From contig OX327693.1 of the NCBI GenBank assembly GCA_946807835.1, forward strand, positions 7,023,501-7,087,500: DNA of 64,000 nucleotides, given 5' to 3'. Under the pieces are notes generated by a model. The model was not told where the DNA came from, ran no database searches, and was given only the letters and a program-made list of their open reading frames with translations. This document shows positions 9,620 to 21,698 of this stretch, in pieces. Within the stretch, counting starts at the first letter, position 1. Each line of letters begins with the position of its first letter. The translations under genes were made by a program, and so were the position numbers. Origin of the DNA: Ailanthus altissimus (lineage: Eukaryota; Streptophyta; Magnoliopsida; Sapindales; Simaroubaceae).

Positions 9620-11970
9620 TAGGTAGAGGCTGCAAAAGTGCTTTTAGGCTGCACTAGCACTCAATTATTTATTTGTGTATTAATATACTACCTAACTTAC
9701 GTTGTAAGAGACGAGTTTAAATTAATATCGTGGCGGCAACAAAAACTTGTCTTATAAAATTAAAATATTTGTTTCTGCTATTAATTTTTTTTTTTATTTT
9801 AATAAAAAAACTTTTAAACAGTTAAATTAACAATATTACATAACCTTATTAAAGATTTTAAGTTAAAAAAAAAGTCAATTCAAAAATTTAGAATATAAAA
9901 TAAATAAAAAGCTTAACCTCTCTTTTGTTCATAAACGTGGTTTTATTTGTAGTCGTTATTTATGCGAATTATTTTATTTGAATACACAATGATTAAGTCA
10001 TTAAAATATAAAAAATAGGTAAATTGATAAAGAAGAGGCGGCGGCCACCGTTGTTCGTTGTTAAGGATGGGGTGGTGGTGACTTGTACTATTCCCACCTA
10101 TAGATAGATCGACAATCGGCCTGTTTATAAGTGGAGGTAGTGCAAGCCACCGCTACTCTAAACCTCCACGATGCCATTTTACATGAGGGATGGTGGCCAC
10201 CGCCCCTCCCTTACTATTTTTTGTCTTTTTCTACATTTTATTTGTAAAAAAATAACCCAATCATTGTGTAGACCATAAAAAATAGAATCCAATAATATAA
10301 AGTTAGATAATTTTTATCATCAAAATGTCGCTAAAAAACGACGGCCAACCTATCGTCATTTTTTAGTAATGGTAGCAATTCTATTTTTAATTTATTTTAT
10401 TTTATTTTTAAAATTTTTAACCTATTAAGTAATGACATGTGTTATGACACATGTCAGATGTTGGTAGACATTTGATTAAGGGTATTATGATAAAAATAGT
10501 AAATAAATAAATATTTAACAATATATTTTTAACGATAAAGATTAACATGATAAGTATTAAAATATTGGGGACTATATTAGTATATACTCATAAAATAAGA
10601 AAATAAAATGACATTTTTTCATTAAAATGTTAGTTTTTGTTATTAAATTTTTAATTTTATTTTAATAAAAAAAATTTAAACAATTAAATTAATAATATTG
10701 GATGATCTTATTAGAGTTTTTAAGTTAAAAGAAATAAAAGTCAATCTGAAATTTAGAATATAAGACAAATAAAAGGTCTAACCCCTTTTTTGTTTTTAAA
10801 CTTAATTTTATTTGTGGTCGTTATCTTGCCAGCTATTAGTTTATTATACAACCCAAAAATAAAAGTGCTACACTTGCACCTCAAAAATTTATTTGTGTAT
10901 TAATATACCACCTAACATATACTATAAGAGGACGAGTTTAAATTGTTACCACTCGGTTTGAGACAACAACTAAAACTTGTGTTATAAAATTTTAAAAAAA
11001 TATTATTGTTTTTAATATTTTATTTTATTTTAATTAAAAAACTTTAAAACAATTAAATTAACTATATTATATAACCTTATTAAAGTGTTTAAGTTAAAAA
11101 ATAAAATTCATTTCAAAAATTTAGAATATAAGACAAACAAAAAGCCTAACCTATCTTTCGTTCTTAGACTTAGTTTTATTTATAATCATTATTTATGTCA
11201 ATTATTAGTTTATTATTCAATCCAAAATAAAAATGTTCTTAAACTGCTCTAACACTCAATTATTTATTTGTATATTAATATACCACCTAACTTGCACTAT
11301 AAGAGAACGAGTTTTAATTATTATCGCTCGATTTGCGACAGCAACTAAAAGTTGTCTTATAAAACTAAAAAATGTGTTACTTCTGTTAATTTTCTAATTT
11401 TATTTTAATAAAAAAAATTTTAAAACAGTTAAATTATTAACAATACCACATAACGTTCTTAAAGTTTTTAAGTTAAGAAAATAAAAGTCAATTCGAAATT
11501 TAGAATATCTGACAAATTAAAAGTCTAACCTGTCTTTCGTTCTTAAACTTAGTTTTATTTGTAATCGTTATTTATGCCAACTATTAATCTGTTATTCAAC
11601 TTAAAAATAAAATTGCTTTTAGACTGCACTAGCACTCAATTATTGATTTGTATATTAATATACCACCTAACGTAGTATATTAAATTATTAACGCTTGATT
11701 TGCGATGGCAACTATAACTTGTCTTATAAAATTAAAACATTTGTTACTGTTGTTAAATATTTTATTTTATTTTAATAAAATAACTTTAAAACAGTTACAC
11801 TAACAATATTACATAGCCTTATTAAAGTTTATAAGTTAAAAAAAATAAAAGACAATTCGAAATTTAAAATATAAGACAAATAAAAACCTAACCTCTCTTT
11901 CGTTCCTAAACTTAGTTTTATTTGCAATCGTTATTTATGTTAATTATTAATTTATCATTCAACTCAAAAA
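9620..11970 (+). repeat. Interrupted tandem array, period about 375-380 bp
   Basis: At least four diverged units share an ordered set of motifs: CTAGCACTCAATTATTTATTTG, then ATTAATATACCACCTAAC, a TTGTCTTATAAAA block, an AAACAGTTAAATTAACAATATTACATAACCTTATTAAAG block, and TCTTTCGTTCTTAAACTTAGTTTTATTTG. The CTCAAT landmark ends at 9665, about 10885, 11260 and 11640. The spacing between the last three is close to 375-380, and the larger first gap is explained by inserted sequence at about 9984-10620. I do not recognise the repeat as a named family and see no coding potential. Confidence 0.75.
9984..10269. repeat. GC-rich insertion bounded by an inverted repeat, inside the tandem array
   Basis: ACACAATGATT at 9984-9994 is mirrored by AATCATTGTGT at 10259-10269. 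Between them lies a GC-rich island with further inverted similarity: GGCGGCGGCCACCG near 10036 and GGTGGCCACCGCCCC near 10193. The island contrasts sharply with the AT-rich array around it. It may be a small transposon, but no target duplication was identified. Confidence 0.5.
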
Positions 11971-12001
11971 CTTAAAATGATAAGCGAAATTTTATATTAA
12001 T

Positions 12002-12186
12002 ATAAGTAATATTAGACATTTTATATTTTTATTCTAAATTAAATTTTAAAAGTGATGTGTCAAATAAATATTGGGTGTAATAAATAATTTTAAAATTTAT
12101 ATTATTTCACCGTCCAATATTTACTTGACATATCACTTTTGAGATCCATTTTGAGATAAAAAATTCGAATACCTAACATTACTCAA
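12002..12186. mobile_element. Hairpin MITE-like element
   Basis: The left arm (TAAGTAATATTAGAC to AAAAGTGATGTGTCAA.TAAATATTGG) is mirrored by the right arm (CCAATATTTACTTGACATATCACTTTT to GTATTCG...ACCTAACATTACTC). The central pairing of about 38 bases is nearly perfect and the outer parts are diverged. Size and structure fit a miniature inverted-repeat element with no coding sequence. Confidence 0.65.
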
Positions 12187-12428
12187 TTAATATTATAGAC
12201 AAATTTTAACAGTCATTCTCACATAAAATTTGAATTTATGTTTAAGGTTCGAGATAAAGTGGATCGAATCTTTAGAGACCAAACAAAAATAAATCAAGAA
12301 ATTAATTAAAAATAAAGACATGAGATCAAACTCAAGACATTAAATCTAATATCATATTAATTTACCACTCAATTCAAAAATATAAAATAATAGATGAAGA
12401 CTCAATATTAACATTAAAGACAAATTTT

Positions 12429-13955
12429 TGTTGGTGTGTTATGACCTTCATAACATAGCGGAATAGAAAATAAAAATTCTTTCATCTTTATTTTATCAAA
12501 TAAAAACACTTTTTATCTTAGGATCTTATGAATATATGAATTTGATGTTAAAATAAATAAAAATTAGCAGGAACAAAAATATACCTAAATCCATGCTAGG
12601 TTTTCTTCTACTAAAAGATTTCAAACCGAGCCTCTTGTTCTACAGTGAGAAGAAGAGCAAGCTTCCTTTTTTATTTCTTCTTTAAAGAAAATTTCATATT
12701 CTGTGTTTTTTACGTATGTGTGTGTTTCTTTTTTTTTAGACTAATGCTATCCTTTTAAAATAATAAACTATTATTATTTTAATTTAATAATTTAATTAAT
12801 AACATTATTAATTAAATTATTATCTCTTAAAAAGAGACATAATTCATGTAAACCACATAGAGTCTATGTGGTTAACGTATAATAATGCCTAATAATTGAG
12901 TATTATTAGATTTCCAAAATAAATAGACTAATAGTCTATTAATAAAAGGAAAACACTAAAATAAAATAAATTTTTTTTGATAATTTAAAAAATTATCCAT
13001 AAGATTTTATTTATTTAATTTATTAAATTAAATATTTAATTATATTTGGATAAGATATCATTTATATTAATTAATTTTATTCAAATATAAAACATACGTA
13101 TTTTGAAAACTATTTTCTGAACATAAACAATTTGTGTAATAACACAATCTTTTTTTAATTATTCACTGTAATAACTAAAGAGGTGGTATTGGAGATTTAT
13201 GGACCTATAATTTTAAGATTCAATAAATTTTGAATAATTAAACTCTTTAATTAATTAATTCAATTTATTAATTTTAGTGTTATTCTACTAAAAACTTAAA
13301 ATTACACTATTAAAATTGTAGATATAATTTAATCAAAAAACTTAGAGCAGTTCATTGATTTAATCATTATATGCAATTTAACCTTGCATAGATGGTTCAT
13401 AATTAGAACTAGATCAATTATCGTTTTACTCCTCTAATTATTTCTTTATCCTTAAGTATCATTAATTCACTAGTGAACAGTTAATTTGTAACATTGTTAT
13501 AAATTAAGCACTCTAACTGTTCAGTTCCAGAATTAACCTTTAAAGAAACCTTCTTTCTAACTTCCGTTAAGAATGAATGGATTTCATATCTATAAATCAT
13601 ATTTCAGGTGCTTATCCCACTATAGCACCAAAATATAATTTTTTAGATTGTTATTTTAGATAAACCGTAACAAGTATTTCAAATGACACAATGATACAAA
13701 CAAGAGTTTATGATAACTCAAGATTAAGGTTGATCTGCATATGATCATCGGTTAGCGTTATTTGAATTCTTAATTAGCAACGGTATTTTACATAAGAATT
13801 CAAACTACGTCTAATCTAGTCCTATATAATCATATTATATAAAGTGTCTCTACCGTAATGTCATTATATTAGTGATCCAAATAAAATCACTACATTCAAA
13901 ATGTAAGTGGATCGCACTAGTAATATTTAATTAAAGATCTCAACCTTTAATATTT
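12429..13955 (-). mobile_element. LTR-like fragment, probably of another Copia family
   Basis: The stretch begins TGTTGGTGTG and has LTR-like content with no coding frame. It directly abuts the truncated left LTR of the large Copia element near 13956. The orientation is a guess from style: on the minus strand it reads like a plant Copia LTR. No second copy occurs in the window and no target duplication was seen, so the edges and identity are uncertain. Its right junction is where about 640 bp of the neighbouring LTR is missing. Confidence 0.4.
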
Positions 13956-15145
13956 AATCCGATGCTCATGGAATCCGATGTGCATAGATATGAGATCCAT
14001 TAGCTTACATAGGTATGTTATATATTTTGATGCTTTAAGAATTATATTTCAAGAAGTCTTTTGGTCAAAAGCACATACCCTAGAAAAAGCATTTTTCGTA
14101 GGGTTAAAAAAATTATAAAAGAGTTTGTGGATATTATTTTACGAAATACAAATCTTAAGATAGGTTCGTGGATGAGCATATGAAAATTTGACAGTGCTGG
14201 TCGATATCTCTGCTCTTTTTAGGATATAAGTGGCGGAATGATTATATGTATGCATTTTGACCTCAGCTTGTATAGTCTAATGCACTAATTTGTAATATTT
14301 GTGACGTGTGTGTAGGACATCAATCACGGACTCATAGAATAGTTCCATATGAGGAATCGAGCGTGGACCTAGGGAGTTTCACAATATGAAATGTATTCAT
14401 TGTGCATTAGAGCAGCATACCTGATTAAATTTATTTCTGAAACTCTCAAGATGCTTGCGTGTCAATACTTAAGAGTTAACTACGTTAATTAGTTGACAAT
14501 TATTATTGACCAATAAAATGTTGGACACATAGTGCATAATGAGCATTCGGTTGAATTAACTTGGTGACCAAGTAAAAGTTTAAGAGTAATTTTACCTAAT
14601 TGATTATTTATTTACTAAATAATTAATTTTATTTTATTGTTAAATAAATAACTAACTTAATTATGGTTAAAATTTAACTATTAGGTTAAGTTAATTTGAT
14701 ATTTTAGTTTATTTAATGGTTAAATAAATCTTAACTTAACCTCAGTTAATAATTAATTAGGATTAAATTAATCAAAATATCTAACTAATTTAAGTTAATC
14801 TAATCTAGGTTAATGTAATAACTAATATTAAGTTAAAGGCTTAGATATTTTATAACTTAATTATTAAGTTATTAATAAAGTAATCATGGTTAAGAATTAA
14901 TCACTTGAGTTAATTATTTTATTAATTATTTATTAAATTTAAAAGTTATATAAAGTGAAATGAAACAATTGTGTTTTTGATTAGACAAAGAGAAAAGGAA
15001 AGTGTAGCCAGCCATTTACTTGGGAATGAGAATGAAAATTGTTTTTATTGATTGCCAAGGAAGGGAACAAATGGTTCTTCCACTTCAAAGAACAAAAGAT
15101 AAGTTTATTTTTGAGTTGATTAGTTAAACTTGTCATTTTTGTTCT
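13956..15145 (+). repeat. Left LTR of the outer Copia element, first retained part
   Basis: This runs parallel to about 33057-34190 of the right LTR: the GTGCATAGATA..AGATCC block, CTTTTGGTCAAAAGC, the TTGACCTCA..TTATATAGTCTAATGC block, then the region dense in TTAACTTAA-like words. It stops at GTTCT (15141-15145), one side of the target duplication of the inserted solo LTR. Confidence 0.8.
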
Positions 15146-15851
15146 TGTTACAAAAATGGTGATTTAATAATTTTGGATAGATAAGAATTGACATGAATAC
15201 GAAAGTGAAGAGTCACAAGAAGTCTAAAACGTGTGGACACGTATGAAGAAGTCTAAGACGTGTAGGACACAAAGGGAGAAGTAAAACGAGACTTGAAGAG
15301 GCGAAGGAAACGAAGAAAACACAACGGGGGGCCACCAGGGCTGAGCGCCGCGGCCTCTATGGCTGAGCGCCACGGCGCCCATCACAGAAGCCCAGCACAG
15401 CAGTGATGGGTGCGACATGGCTAGTGCTACAGCGCCAGACGCAACAGAGAGTCCGTTTTTTATCTGAATTTTGAGTTTTAAAAAATTTTGGGCTTCTAAA
15501 ATACGTGAACTCTTATTCCAACAAGGAATATGGTTAGTAAGCATGTAATATTCACTATATAAACCCTTCTAAGCACAAGAGAAAAACAAACATCTAAGGT
15601 TTCAAGATGTAACCATAAGAGAGAATAGAACAGCTAAGTAGGCACTAAGTGCGTGGTGCACTAAGGTGTAACCTTTGGAGAGTGTTTTCTTTTGGTTCTT
15701 AAGTGAACAACAGAAACACCATAGATCCTTTTGGCTTAGATGCTCGGGCTATTCTTGTATTCCTTGTAAAACTCTCTTATGAGAAGATACTAAGAGGTAT
15801 TGGGTAGTCATAGTGATCAAGGGTAGATACTTAAAGGTCTCTATGGGAGAT

Positions 15852-17494
15852 TTATGAACACATGAAAATGCATATTTGTTAAGAGATTCAGTCACCATTT
15901 AATGTCACTAATTTTAACATTTTCTTGTATTTTTAGCTTGAAATAAGGTGTTCTCCTTAAATTGTGATTAATGAATGTTATTTGCACAAGTTTAGGTAAA
16001 ATAGACATAACTCTCAATGTAGAAATCAAAATGAAGCAATTCTTGAACCTGGAACAGTATGACTTAATCTTACACAAACTTGACAAATAGTTAAAAGGCC
16101 AAATCTAACATGTTATGGGCCAAAAATTAAGATACAATAGAATCGGGCTATAACTTTCGCTCAGCTTGACCCAACTCACGTATTTGGATCGTATCTCACA
16201 AAATACATACTCAATTGGTATAATTCTTGAAGCTATAAAATACTGACTTAATTATCAACAACTCTTATATTGATGGTAAAGTCCACATCAGTCGTTATCA
16301 TAGACCAAATTGCATTATAAATGGGTAAAATGGTTGTTAGTCAAAATCTGATGTATCTTTGAAATTTTGCTCATATCTCATTGCATACTCATCCAATTTG
16401 CATGAACTCGGTGCCTATGGAAAGAAGAGACAAAATGATACTATTTTTGTGTCGACTACATCGATCATTTACATTATCAAAAATGTACTGCAAGTGGGTG
16501 AACGAGTTATTGGCCTAAATTATTGAAGATTTCACATTTCCATTCATTGCCTATATAAGGACACTCTTAGGACATTTTCAACATTAGATAATTCTCTCTT
16601 ATTTTTTTCTCATTAACATGTATTGTAATTTAGGCTAGAATTCTTGACAAGGCTAACTTTTGTGTTTAATAAATTTACTTCTATGTTTTGATTTGTTGTC
16701 AAGAGCTACAAATGTTTGTAAGTTTGATTATGCTTAAACTCTTATCTATTTTATTTTCTATAATCCAAAGGTTATAATTCTCATGTTTCATATATTTTCA
16801 GTCATGCTTTCTTTATGTGATTCTTGTTGAATTATAATTGTTATTGGTTACATTATTTTATATGTTAATATTTTACTGCAATATTGTCAATTGATATATT
16901 GTTGATCTTAGATAACATGTAAAGGTAATAAATGTTTGATATTCAAGTTGATCTTTTACTGCAATATTGTCAAAATGATATGTTGTCGATCTTAGATAAC
17001 TTGTATAAATAAACATGATGTGTGTTAATGTTTGCAAAGAGTTTAGTCACATCAAATACACGTGTTATCAAATGTGCTATATTTTACATATTTTCCGATT
17101 GATTGTTTAGATGTAAAACTGTCAATTGAGTTATAAACATTGAATTAAAGTGTAGAGTAGATTTATAAAACATAATTATGATTCTTGTAGTCTTGTTTAA
17201 ATCATCATAAGATATTTTTCTTAATTCATAGACAATTCTATCTCATCTATTTAAATCAATTCATAGACATTTAAAGCATAATTGTGATTCTCAAAGTCTT
17301 GTTTAAATCATCATAAGACATTTTCCTCAATTCATAGACAATTCTATCTCATCCATTTAAATCAATTAATTAATTTTCTCCTTTATTACTATTTTAATAT
17401 TTTACTTCACTAACCTATTTTGCTAAAAGCTTCCTCATGGGATCGACCCCTCAATCTATACTGCGATAGCCGCATTACATTTTGAGTATAAACA
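15852..17494 (+). repeat. Left LTR of the Gypsy element
   Basis: This LTR is 1643 bp. It contains CTATATAAGG at 16551-16560, a probable TATA box, and ends TATAAACA directly before the primer-binding site. It aligns with 26129-27605 along its length and is longer than that copy, partly because of a direct repetition around 17270-17340 (the TCATCATAAGA..TTTTCCTCAATTCATAGACAATTCTATCTCATC block occurs twice). The open frame at 15892-16086 on the other strand is incidental. Confidence 0.9.
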
Positions 17495-17498
17495 AAAT

Positions 17499-17518
17499 TT
17501 GGTGCCGTTGCCGAGGAG
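17499..17518 (+). promoter_or_regulatory. Primer-binding site of the Gypsy element
   Basis: TTGGTGCCGTTGCCGAGGAG begins four bases after the LTR end. It resembles the complement of the 3' end of plant tRNA-Asp (TGGCGCCGTTGCCGGGGA in typical elements) with a few changes. Confidence 0.7.
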
Positions 17519-18329
17519 GCATATTAAGCGAAAGTGGGTTGCGTTTATCAATACTAAAGCGGTAACTTTATACATTTTCTTTTCTTTGTAAAATTTTGGT
17601 TTTATTTCCTTTGTTATAATTCATTTTATTGTTCATGATTGATTCTACCACCTAATTTATTTTATTTTCTTAGTTAATTTGTTATATTTTATATTATTTT
17701 AATGACTGATTTTACTGCCTAACTTAGTTCATTTTCTTTTATTTATTTATTGTGCTTCGCACTTTTTTATTTATTTATTTATCGTACTTTATTTTCTTTT
17801 ATTTATTTATTGTACTTTATTTCTTTAGTTTATTTATTGTATTTTTATTTTAATGACTGATTCTACCACCTAACTTAGTTTATTTTTTTATTGCACTTTT
17901 TTTAATTTATTGCACTTTAGTTTATTTATTGTACTTTATTTATTTATTGCACTTTATTTTTATTTTCTTTTATTTATTTATTACACTTTATTTTCTTTAG
18001 TTTATATGTTATATTTATTTTTTATTTTAATGGCCGATTCTACAGCCTAACTTTTTATTTATTTACTTATTATACTTTATTTTTATTTATTTATTGTACT
18101 TTGCATTTTATTTTCCTTTATTTATTGTACTTTCTTTTCTTTTATTTACTTATTGTACTTTTTATTTATTTATTATATTTTTTTTATCGTACTTTACAGT
18201 TTATTATCTTTTGTTCATTTATTGTATTTATATTTCATAGTTGGTCTTACCACCTAGCTCATTTCTATTTTTTATTGTGTTTTATTTTACTTCTTAATTT
18301 TTCTTGAGCATTTCCTTCATAAAAAAAAA
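17519..18329 (+). repeat. Low-complexity leader of the Gypsy element with a recurring 20-base motif
   Basis: The leader is built from TTTATTTATTTATTGCACTTTA-like words. A degenerate motif GATTCTACCACCTAACTTAG recurs near 17641, 17706, 17858, 18034 and 18243. The open frame at 18101-18307 is a Phe/Tyr/Leu-rich artefact of this composition. Confidence 0.7.
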
Positions 18330-18830
18330 TTGTTAGGATGTATGCATCGACTTAGAGATAAACGAAGAAGATTTGTGAGAGAAGTAGAACTAGAACTATC
18401 ACCACAATTTGTAGAGGAAGAGAATTCACCATCTAATTCATCTTATAATTGCAACACAGTGAGCCAACATAAAGATAACCCCGTTAGGACTCTAAAAGAT
18501 TACTTGCATCCTACTCGCACAGCCACACCATCATGTATTATATTTCCACATAACACACCACATTTGGATTTTAAACCTGGAATGATACAACTTCTGCCTA
18601 CTTTTCATAGTCTAAATAGTGAAAATCCTTATGTAAATGTTAAGGAATTTGAAGAGGTAATTGCCACCTTCCATAGCCAACCTGAAGCCATAGACACTAT
18701 TAGGCTTAAAGTTTTTTATTTTTCGTTGAAAAACAAAGCAAAGAGTTGGCTATACTCTTTAAGGCCGAGGTCTATAGGAACTTGGACAGAAATAACCCAA
18801 ACAATAAATACTTCCCACAACACAAAATAA
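18330..18830 (+). pseudogene. Gypsy gag, N-terminal part
   Basis: This 166-residue frame contains an arginine-rich start, then TLKDYLHPTRTATPSCI and the core IQLLPTFHSLNSENPYVNVKEFEEV, which matches the retrotransposon gag pattern of Athila/Tat elements (..LP.FHGL..EDPY.HL.EF). The segment IRLKVFYFSLKNKAKSWLYSL follows, corresponding to the usual .R...FPFSL...A..WL..L. It ends in a stop where a functional gag would continue. Gag homology then goes on in other frames to about 19310, where a zinc knuckle CFVCTGAKYSAQDC (19269-19310) has tyrosine in place of the histidine. Gag would form the particle around element RNA. Confidence 0.8.
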
Positions 18831-19718
18831 TAGCCTGAAAAGATAAATTTTTTCCTTCTCCCAAAAAGATAGTGAAACCTTATATCAAGCATGGGAAATG
18901 TTTAAAGAGTTGCTAAATCTATGCCCTCACCATGGGTATGAAAATTCGCGCTTGGTTAGCTATTTTTATGAGGACTCATAATTAGAAAGCGTCAATTTAT
19001 TGAGATGATGTGTAATGGGGAGTTCTTTCACAAAGATCCTGAGGAAGCCATATAATTCCTTAATAACTTAGCCCAAAAAGCCCATACATGAACTAGACCT
19101 AACATTACTAAAAACACAAATAGGTCACGACCCAGTGGAGTTTTCCATCTTAGGAAAGAGGATAATCTCAAAACTTAATTAGAGGTCTTAACTAGGGAGT
19201 TAGAGGCCTTGAAAGCCAAAGATAGAAATGTCACCCACACGGTTGCTAAGGTTCAGTCACACGATGTCTGTTTTGTTTGTACAGGAGCGAAATACTCAGC
19301 TCAAGATTGTCCCACTTATAGTGAGATGAAAGGGATATATAAGAAATAATGTAATGCCCTAGGAATGTACAAGAAGCCTTATTCACCATACTCTGAAACC
19401 TACAATCCTAGCTGGAGAAACCACCCAAACTTCAGTTGGAAATCTGACCAACAAGCCAACAGCAATTGAAAACAAGAACAACAAGCACCCAAGTTTTATG
19501 TTGCACTTCAATGTAATGCACAACCAGCCAAGAGTCATTTAGAGGATATATTACAAGCATTTATGGAGGCACAAAGTAAGACTAATAAAAAATTTAAAAT
19601 AATTCTTACGCAGGTGATAGATTAAAACAAAGAAATCACAAAGTTGACTAGTGCCTTAACTGTACAAGAGCGAGGTAAGTTTCCATCTCAACCTCAATCC
19701 AATCTGAAAGTATAATTC

Positions 19719-20580
19719 ATGGCACAAGCTTCTACTTCTGATGCACAAAATCTCAAAGAAGTTAATGTTATTACTGCTCGAAGTGGTAAGATTGTGAGTA
19801 AGCCTACTTCTCCAACTAACACATCGATAAGTAGTAAAGACACCCCTATTGAAAAAGAGGCCATAGTGGAAAAAGAACTTGAAAATAAATTTTCAATCCC
19901 GTGCCTTTTTCTCAAGCTTTTCGACCTGTTGGAAAAAATTCAGAAATTCAAAGTGAGATTTTGAAACATTTAAAATAAGTTAAGATTAATCTTTCCTTAT
20001 TGTATTTGATTAAGCAGGTTCCAACTTATGTCAAAGTCATCAAGGATCTATGCACTATCAAAAGAAAATACCATGTAAAGAAAACTGCATTTTTGGCAGA
20101 ATAGGTAAGTGCAGTGATTGAATAATAGACACTACCCAAGTATAAAGACCTAAGATGTTCCACAATCTCCTGCCAAATTGGGACACATGAGTTTGGTCAA
20201 GCTTTATTGAACTTAGGAGCAAGTGTAAATTTAATGCCTTATTCTATTTACTCGCAATTGGGACTTGGTGAGATTAAACCCACATCTGTAATCCTATAAT
20301 TAGCTGACCAATCAATCAAGAAACCACGGGGAATAGTAAAAGATGTTTTGTTGTAAATTGATAAATTTTACTACCCTATTAATTTTTTTATTTTAGATAC
20401 TCATTCTATTGTTAACATGGAGTCAAAAATCCCTCTTATTTTGGGAAGACCTTTTCTTGCCATTGCTAACACTCTTATTAATTACAGAAATGGTCTAATG
20501 AAATTATCTTTTAGGAATATGACTCTTGAGGTGAACATTTTTCATATTGGCAAGCAACTACAAGAAGAAGATTAATGTTA
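19719..20580 (+). pseudogene. Gypsy gag-protease linker and aspartic protease remnant
   Basis: The frame at 19719-19964 (MAQASTSDAQNLKEVNVITARSGK) has the linker found before the protease in Athila/Tat elements (the usual ..VNAITLRSGK). Downstream, with stops, come an ALLNLGASVNLMPYSIYSQLGL-like stretch near 20205-20265, whose LGAS replaces the catalytic DLGAS (aspartate changed in this copy), and LGRPFLAIANTLINYRNG near 20440-20495. The protease would cut the polyprotein. The changed catalytic site and the stops show it is dead. Confidence 0.7.
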
Positions 20581-20590
20581 TCATTTATAT

Positions 20591-20923
20591 ATGATAGACA
20601 CACTTGTAGCAGAGAAAGCTTATAAAAATCATGACTCTGATTCTTTAGAAAACCTTATTGATTTTGATTTTGAAGAATTGCATTATCCTGATGAAACAAC
20701 TGATGTGTTTAGTATTTTTGACTCACAGGATAAAGCGACTCGATTTTGGAAGCCATGCATTAAAGAGTTACCACGAGAGAGGAAGAAACCAAAACCATCA
20801 AACCTCAAGACTCTATGTGCCATCATTAGTGACCAAGGAACACATTTATGTAATCGTTCTTTTGAAGCTTTGATGTGCAGGTATAGTATTCTTTATAAAG
20901 TTTCCATTGCATACCATCCATAA
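20591..20923 (+). pseudogene. Protease-side tail fused in frame to the integrase core, reverse transcriptase deleted
   Basis: The first 75 or so residues include PCIKELPRERKKPKPS, the sequence that normally stands just before reverse transcriptase in this group. They are followed directly by CAIISDQGTHLCNRSFEALM, the second part of the integrase DDE core. Reverse transcriptase, RNase H and the integrase N-terminus, normally well over a kilobase, are gone, yet the 110-residue frame reads through the junction near 20815. The frame ends at a stop in AYHP-TNGQAE, and integrase continues after it. Confidence 0.8.
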
Positions 20924-21548
20924 ACAAATGGACAAGCCGAGCTAGCAAATAGAAAGGTTAAACAGATTTTGAAAAAGACGGTTAACTCGAATCGCAAAGA
21001 TTAGTCTCTACGCCTTTCTGATGCATTATGAGCATATCACACTGTATACAAAACCATCTTAGAAATGTCTCCATACCAACTTGTTTATGGAAAAAGCTTG
21101 CCATTTACCTTTTGAGCTAGAGCATAAAGCTTATTGGGCTGTTAAAGCCCTTAACTTTGATTTGAGTACTACAGGTCTTTTAAGAAAGTTACAATTGTTA
21201 GAAATAGAAGAGCTACGAAATGATGCATATGACAACTCCAAAATTTAAAAAGTTAAAATGAAAACAGCTCATGACAAACAGATCTCAAGAAAACACTTCG
21301 AGCCAAATCAACGAGTCTATCTTTATGATTCTCGATTGCATTTACACACTAGAAAATTGAGATCTCGATGGACTGGTTCATTTATGGTAAAGCACGTTTT
21401 TTCTAATAGTGTTGTCAAAATTAAGGACCCGACCGATGGGCGAACTTTTAAAGTGAATGGACAACAGCTGAAAAGCTATGTAGAAAAGGTAGACCACTCT
21501 ATATACATAGACGAGATCTCTCTTGTAGATCCTATCTATCATGCTTGA
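20924..21548 (+). pseudogene. Gypsy integrase, C-terminal half
   Basis: After the stop the reading continues as TNGQAELANRKVKQILKK, which holds the third catalytic residue (the E of QAE..NR). Then comes a SLRLSDAL.AYHTVYKTILEMSPYQLVYGK stretch with a stop, and a frame at 21258-21548 with the C-terminal domain: RVYLYDSRL, KLRSRWTGSFMVKHVF, NGQQLKSY. This matches the Athila/Tat pattern ending at K.Y. No chromodomain follows. The integrase would insert the DNA copy into the nucleus's chromosomes. Confidence 0.8.
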
Positions 21549-21698
21549 TCAGGTTCAATCTATCCATACCACATTTTATATTTTGTCTATATTTTATCTT
21601 TTGACTTTTTATATTTGCCTTTATTTTCTTTCACATTTTATTTTACTTTATTTTCTTCTTTTTTTTTTTTCTTCATTGTGATTTTATTTTTCAGTCAA

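Noticed and set aside
15224..15544. 106-residue minus-strand frame and its counterpart at 48312-48539
   Set aside because: Both occupy the GC-rich part of the second-family solo LTR, and the frame is not conserved between the copies.
18101..18307. 68-residue Phe/Leu/Tyr-rich frame resembling a membrane protein
   Set aside because: It is produced by the T-rich low-complexity leader of the Gypsy element.
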